Part shown: one piece after another, positions 29,569-32,210 of the stretch | How positions within the stretch are numbered: position 1 is the stretch's first letter | How the letters are laid out: each line of letters begins with the position of its first letter | Origin: an uncultured Nitrospirota bacterium | Lineage (GTDB): Bacteria > Nitrospinota > Nitrospinia > CAJXCL01 | DNA: 32,210 bases | NCBI GenBank assembly: GCA_913051775.1 | Contig: CAJXCL010000020.1 | Location: forward strand, 1-32,210 | Reading direction: 5' to 3' | The notes under the pieces: generated by a model | The model's input: only the letters and a program-made list of their open reading frames with translations | Databases searched by the model: none | What the model was told of the DNA's origin: nothing | Position numbers and translations under genes: made by a program

Positions 29569-29778
29569 TTATCTTTGAATCTTGAAAGATAATTTAACTT
29601 TTACCTGGTATTCGGAAACTTTCCCATCAGTAATGTGCCCCCGTTGTTCAACTACTTCCAGCCACGACAGGTATTTTATTGTATTTGCGGCCTCTTTAAC
29701 AGCATTGTTAACCGCATCCTCAAAACTTTCTTTAGAAGTTCCTACCAGCTCAATTAACTTATAAGTTCCACCGGACAT
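29569..29778 (-). CDS. Dodecin family flavin-binding protein
   Basis: Dodecins are small proteins that assemble as hollow dodecamers and store or buffer flavin (riboflavin or FMN) in the cytoplasm. The 69-residue length is typical. TYKLIELVGTSKESFEDAVN, the long helix (VKEAANTIKYLSWLEVVEQR) and the final strand (VSEYQVKVKLSFKI) match the family throughout. The conserved Trp (SWLEV) that stacks on the flavin is present. AAGGAG precedes the ATG, and a perfect -35 lies upstream. Divergent from the zinc-ribbon gene. Confidence 0.93.
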   Translation of the reverse strand: MSGGTYKLIELVGTSKESFEDAVNNAVKEAANTIKYLSWLEVVEQRGHITDGKVSEYQVKVKLSFKIQR

Positions 29779-29815
29779 TTATATCTCCTTTTAAAAAATT
29801 TATTAATAAAATGTT

Positions 29816-29844
29816 AATATGATGCATCGAGAAAATAATGTCAA
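29816..29844 (-). promoter_or_regulatory. Sigma70-type promoter of dodecin
   Basis: On the minus strand a perfect TTGACA (29844-29839) and CATATT (29821-29816) are 17 bases apart, followed by a leader of about 30 nt carrying AAGGAG. Confidence 0.6.
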
Positions 29845-29886
29845 CCCTGATATTGTATAAATATCTATCTAAAAACTTTTTAACAA

Positions 29887-29915
29887 TTGTTTTGTTTTAG
29901 AATATTTGCTATTAT
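29887..29915 (+). promoter_or_regulatory. Promoter abutting the zinc-ribbon gene start
   Basis: TTGTTT (29887-29892) and TATTAT (29910-29915) are 17 bases apart. The ATG at 29922 lies 6 bases after the -10 box, so transcription would begin at or next to the start codon. Confidence 0.45.
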
Positions 29916-29921
29916 TTTTTC

Positions 29922-30128
29922 ATGCAAGGCAGAGAATTTAAAAAATTTCAGGCTTCTTCGTTGTATTGTCCAAAGTGCAAACAAGCAACAGAGGTTCGGG
30001 AGAGGCTGCTGTTGGTTCTTCCGGACGGAGACCTCTTTAATTATTATTGTTCTTTATGTGGTACTTCGGTCGGGAAAAAGAAAGACAGCCAGACTGAAAA
30101 CAAAAAGATTGTTCTTGGCGGAGGATAA
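29922..30128 (+). CDS. Small zinc-ribbon protein of unknown function
   Basis: A 68-residue protein with two Cys pairs, YCPKCKQATEV (about 15-25) and YYCSLCGTSVG (about 41-51). They are spaced as in a zinc ribbon around a short beta segment (ERLLLVLPDGDLF). The C-terminus is basic and low in complexity, ending in three Gly. No enzyme domain is present; such proteins often bind nucleic acid or serve as small adaptors, but I assign no function. There is no ribosome site, and the promoter sits right against the ATG. The gene is convergent with moaCB. Cysteine spacing and frame integrity support a real gene. Confidence 0.72.
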   Translation: MQGREFKKFQASSLYCPKCKQATEVRERLLLVLPDGDLFNYYCSLCGTSVGKKKDSQTENKKIVLGGG

Positions 30129-30187
30129 AAGTAGATTATTACCCATCTGTCAGTTGCTAACGACAATTGTTAATAGAAAATTACTAA

Positions 30188-31093
30188 TTAATGCCCTTTC
30201 CCCTCCATCATTGGGTAAATATGAAATATAGCGGGGAATATTGCGTCCATGCATTCTTTTACCCCTGTAGCAGAACCGGGGAAATTGATAATCACTGTTT
30301 TTCCATTTAATCCTACTAAGCCCCTGGAAAACATGGCGTATGGCGTCCTTTTTTGTCCGTAAGCCTTGATCGCCCCTGCTATACCGGCTAGTTCTCTTTT
30401 AATAACTTCGTTTGTTGCTTCAACAGTAACATCCCTCGGGCCAGGACCTGTGCCTCCGGTAGTAATAACCATATGTATTCCATTAGCACAGTAACTTTCA
30501 ATTTTTTGTTTAATTAATTCTTTTTCATCCGGTAGTACTTCATAATCGATGTTTTTAACGCTAAATTTTTTAAGAGTCTCTACAATAGTTTTTCCTGACT
30601 TATCTTCCCTTGTTCCCTGGGAGGCACTGTCTGATGTGACGATAACAACAGCTTTAAATCCATCGGGTAAAGCCACCTTAAAGTCGCTCTTGCCGCCCCT
30701 TTTTTCTAAAAGTTTGACAGATGTAATTTCAATTTCATCATCTATGGGCTTTAAAATGTCGTAAATGGTAAGAGCGGCTACACTTGCACCGGTTAAGGCT
30801 TCCATTTCCATTCCGGTTTTTGCAGACGCTGTTACTATAACTTCTATTTTAATTTCATTCCCTTTTATTTTAAAATCAACATCCACACTTTCGATAAGGA
30901 GAGGATGGCAGTGGGGGATAAGGAAAGGAGTTTTTTTTACCGCTAAAAAACAGGCAGCCTTTGCGTAAGGCAGAGGGTCTCCTTTTGGAACGGTTCCGTT
31001 TTGAATGGCCTGAATAGATTGATGGGAGCATTTGACGGTTGAACCGGCAGTTGCTGTCCGTAATGTTTCGTTTTTAAATGTTACATCTTTCAT
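30188..31093 (-). CDS. moaCB: Bifunctional molybdenum cofactor protein: MoaC fused to MoaB/MogA
   Basis: The N-terminal half (about 1-140) is MoaC, which with MoaA makes cyclic pyranopterin monophosphate from GTP: FLIPHCHPLLIESVDVDF near 57-74 and the catalytic region GMEMEALTGASVAALTIYDI near 95-114, with KLLEKRGGKSDF near 127. The C-terminal half (about 145-301) is MoaB/MogA, the molybdopterin adenylyltransferase fold: VIVTSDSASQGTREDKSG, TTGGTGPGPRDVT near 215-227, and INFPGSATGVKECMDAI near 269-285. The 301-residue length equals the two domains joined. GGAGC lies before the ATG. The gene is divergent from mobA, so the two probably share regulation. Steps between these domains (MoaD/E) must be encoded elsewhere. 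Confidence 0.96.
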   Translation of the reverse strand: MKDVTFKNETLRTATAGSTVKCSHQSIQAIQNGTVPKGDPLPYAKAACFLAVKKTPFLIPHCHPLLIESVDVDFKIKGNEIKIEVIVTASAKTGMEMEALTGASVAALTIYDILKPIDDEIEITSVKLLEKRGGKSDFKVALPDGFKAVVIVTSDSASQGTREDKSGKTIVETLKKFSVKNIDYEVLPDEKELIKQKIESYCANGIHMVITTGGTGPGPRDVTVEATNEVIKRELAGIAGAIKAYGQKRTPYAMFSRGLVGLNGKTVIINFPGSATGVKECMDAIFPAIFHIYPMMEGKGH

Positions 31094-31110
31094 GGTTTTT
31101 AGCTCCTTAT

Positions 31111-31203
31111 AATTTGGTATTTTTCTTGGAAATTTGGTATCTTATCATTAAAGTGCCTAAAGTGTAAAGTAAACTAAAGTATTTAAAGTTATAAAATTAA
31201 AGT
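31111..31203. promoter_or_regulatory. Direct-repeat array between moaCB and mobA
   Basis: AATTTGGTAT occurs at 31111-31120 and 31131-31140, exactly 20 bases apart (about two helical turns). After it TAAAGT occurs six times in 55 bases, starting at 31149, 31158, 31165, 31175, 31184 and 31198. The pattern suggests a multi-site operator for both divergent genes. It does not resemble the E. coli ModE site. Confidence 0.5.
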
Positions 31204-31214
31204 TTGAGGACACT

Positions 31215-31811
31215 TTGAAATTCCAGAAAAATAAAATAACAGGCGTGATTCTGGCTGGAGGGAAAAACAGAAGGTTTGGTTCCGAAAAAGCCTTGGCTAA
31301 GATTAATGGCAAGAGACTAATCGATAGAATTATAGCTGCGATGAGCGAGGTCTTTGAAGAAAATATTATTATTACCAATAACGAAGATTTGTACAAAGAG
31401 TTCAATTTAAAAACATATCCCGATATACTCGCAGGAAAAGGGCCTTTAATGGGGGTATATACTGCGCTCCACTATTCTTCCAAGGATATTTTTGTTACGG
31501 CGTGTGATATGCCGTTTGCGAGTACAAGCGTAATTAGAAAAATAATTGACAATCTCGAAGGTTATGATGCCGTGATACCTAAACACAGAGGAAAATTACA
31601 CTTTCTGCACGCAGCTTATTCCTTAAAGTGTTTTGATATCTATAAAAAAAAACTGGCTGGAGGTTTCCTTGGGCTGAAAGATGTTGTAGAAGAGTTAAAC
31701 TGCAATATTATAGAGGGATTCAAATTTGAAGACGATCATTTATCTCCATTTTTTAACATGAACACGCCTGATGATTTTTTTTTAGTCAAAGATCATTCAA
31801 AAGATCTTTGA
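31215..31811 (+). CDS. mobA: Molybdenum cofactor guanylyltransferase
   Basis: MobA attaches GMP from GTP to molybdenum-molybdopterin, forming the guanine dinucleotide cofactor. The 198-residue protein has the nucleotide-binding start GVILAGGKNRRFGSEKAL at about 9-26, the metal/GTP motif TACDMPFA near 96-103, and FNMNTPDDFF near 181-190. The start is TTG at 31215, supported by GAGG at 31206-31209 and by the family N-terminus beginning within ten residues; no ATG is available. The stop TGA lies within a perfect 11-bp stem-loop. Together with moaCB and the modE-like gene it forms a Mo-cofactor locus. Confidence 0.94.
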   Translation: MKFQKNKITGVILAGGKNRRFGSEKALAKINGKRLIDRIIAAMSEVFEENIIITNNEDLYKEFNLKTYPDILAGKGPLMGVYTALHYSSKDIFVTACDMPFASTSVIRKIIDNLEGYDAVIPKHRGKLHFLHAAYSLKCFDIYKKKLAGGFLGLKDVVEELNCNIIEGFKFEDDHLSPFFNMNTPDDFFLVKDHSKDL

Positions 31812-31813
31812 CT
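31784..31813 (+). terminator. Perfect stem-loop spanning the mobA stop codon
   Basis: AGTCAAAGATC (31784-31794) and GATCTTTGACT (31803-31813) are exact reverse complements around an 8-base loop. No T-run follows (there is one before it), so it is an imperfect intrinsic terminator at best. It could instead stabilise the mobA mRNA end. Confidence 0.4.
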
Positions 31814-31925
31814 ATCACAGCAATTAAATTGACAAACAATTTCTGTTCTTCCTTTCAAATAAGTCCTAAATATTTTCTCTTATTAAATCAATCATTAAAA
31901 TTTCGCTGAGGCAAATAAAAATTCG

Positions 31926-31954
31926 TTGACAAGGGTTATTCCTTTTTGTATATT
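31926..31954 (+). promoter_or_regulatory. Strong sigma70 promoter of the modE-like gene
   Basis: Perfect TTGACA (31926-31931), a 17-base spacer and TATATT (31949-31954). Transcription would begin near 31961, only about 3 bases before the ATG at 31964. Confidence 0.8.
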
Positions 31955-31963
31955 ACGCTGATA

Positions 31964-32210
31964 ATGAAAACATCTCAACCAAAACATAAAACAAAAAAGA
32001 GAAAAAGAACCGGCATCTGTAGCAGGTATGAAAATAAATGCTCGATAAATGGCAGGATATGGATATCCAAAAAAGAGGAGACGTTTCTTGGGTATGGAAG
32101 GGTTGTTCTTTTAGAAAGAATAAAGGATTACGGTTCGATAACTAAAGCAGCAAAATCAATGGGGATGTCATACCGGAATGCGTGGGAACTGGTGGCTTCT
32201 ATGAATAAAT
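31964..32210 (+). CDS. ModE-type molybdate-responsive regulator, N-terminal DNA-binding domain (partial)
   Basis: The frame runs off the right edge after 82 codons. ModE-type proteins regulate molybdate uptake and cofactor genes through an N-terminal winged helix. The visible part matches that domain: GRIWISKKEETFLGYGRVVL near 35-54, LERIKDYGSITKAAKSMGMS near 55-74, and SYRNAWELVASMN near 74-81, a near-perfect ModE recognition helix. A basic tail of about 28 residues (rich in Lys/Arg, two Cys) precedes the domain. The C-terminal molybdate-binding (TOBE) part, if present, is beyond the window; many relatives lack it. The ATG sits next to the promoter with no ribosome site. Confidence 0.9.
   Translation, partial: MKTSQPKHKTKKRKRTGICSRYENKCSINGRIWISKKEETFLGYGRVVLLERIKDYGSITKAAKSMGMSYRNAWELVASMNK

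Noticed and set aside
29887-30231. Plus-strand frame of 114 codons overlapping the zinc-ribbon gene
   Set aside because: It has no family resemblance, whereas the other frame has two well-spaced CxxC pairs; it also runs into moaCB.

Overview
The window (about 38-40% G+C by eye) is an ordinary chromosomal segment of a Gram-negative-type bacterium. It shows hopanoid synthesis (squalene-hopene cyclase), an outer-membrane-type lipoprotein, an ADP-heptose-type glycosyltransferase and a flagellar rod gene remnant. The two-subunit ATP-citrate lyase (aclB-aclA) is the key enzyme of the reductive TCA cycle and suggests an autotroph or a descendant of one. The divergent lyase, the GT9 enzyme with a Cys-rich N-terminus, the MoaC-MoaB fusion and the single genes separated by decayed intergenic repeats fit an uncultivated deep-branching lineage (Nitrospinota/Nitrospirota-like or a related candidate phylum). 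That assignment is inference. No CRISPR array, intact insertion sequence or prophage was seen.

Region by region. 1-1.9 kb: the 5' half of shc (minus, running off the left edge) diverges from a lone flagellar rod-type gene split by an in-frame TGA. 1.9-4.35 kb: the groES-groEL operon, with a sigma70 promoter, a perfect CIRCE operator, a structured leader of about 320 nt and a strong terminator. 4.4-6.9 kb: queF, a tRNA-Arg(CCG) that probably shares a transcript with a fructose-6-phosphate aldolase/transaldolase gene, a long imperfect palindrome, and a CpoB-like lipoprotein. 6.9-13.8 kb: ligA, a Tat-exported PHP-domain protein, a zinc alcohol dehydrogenase, an M48 Ste24-type protease and an NrnA-type DHH phosphodiesterase. 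14.3-16.8 kb: a membrane glycosyltransferase fused to TPRs, and the N-terminal stub of a second glycosyltransferase. 16.9-20.9 kb: the aclB-aclA operon. 21.1-23.9 kb: an HU-family gene, queA and aroC. 24.1-28.8 kb: a DPM1-like glycosyltransferase, a GT9 heptosyltransferase-like gene, a second HU/IHF gene, and a nadE-pdaD pair. 28.8-29.5 kb: a stretch of gene remnants. 29.6-32.2 kb: dodecin, a small zinc-ribbon protein, a moaC-moaB fusion divergent from mobA, and a ModE-type regulator running off the right edge.

How the genes work together: queF and queA are two steps of queuosine synthesis. moaCB, mobA and the modE-like gene form a molybdenum-cofactor locus. The DPM1-like, GT9 and TPR-glycosyltransferase genes point to envelope glycans. 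aclBA supplies acetyl-CoA from citrate in the reductive direction of the TCA cycle. The most unusual items are the 912-residue AclA with an apparent extra citrate-synthase-like lobe, the long groE leader, candidate leaderless genes (modE, the zinc-ribbon gene, ligA), and the repeat array between moaCB and mobA.
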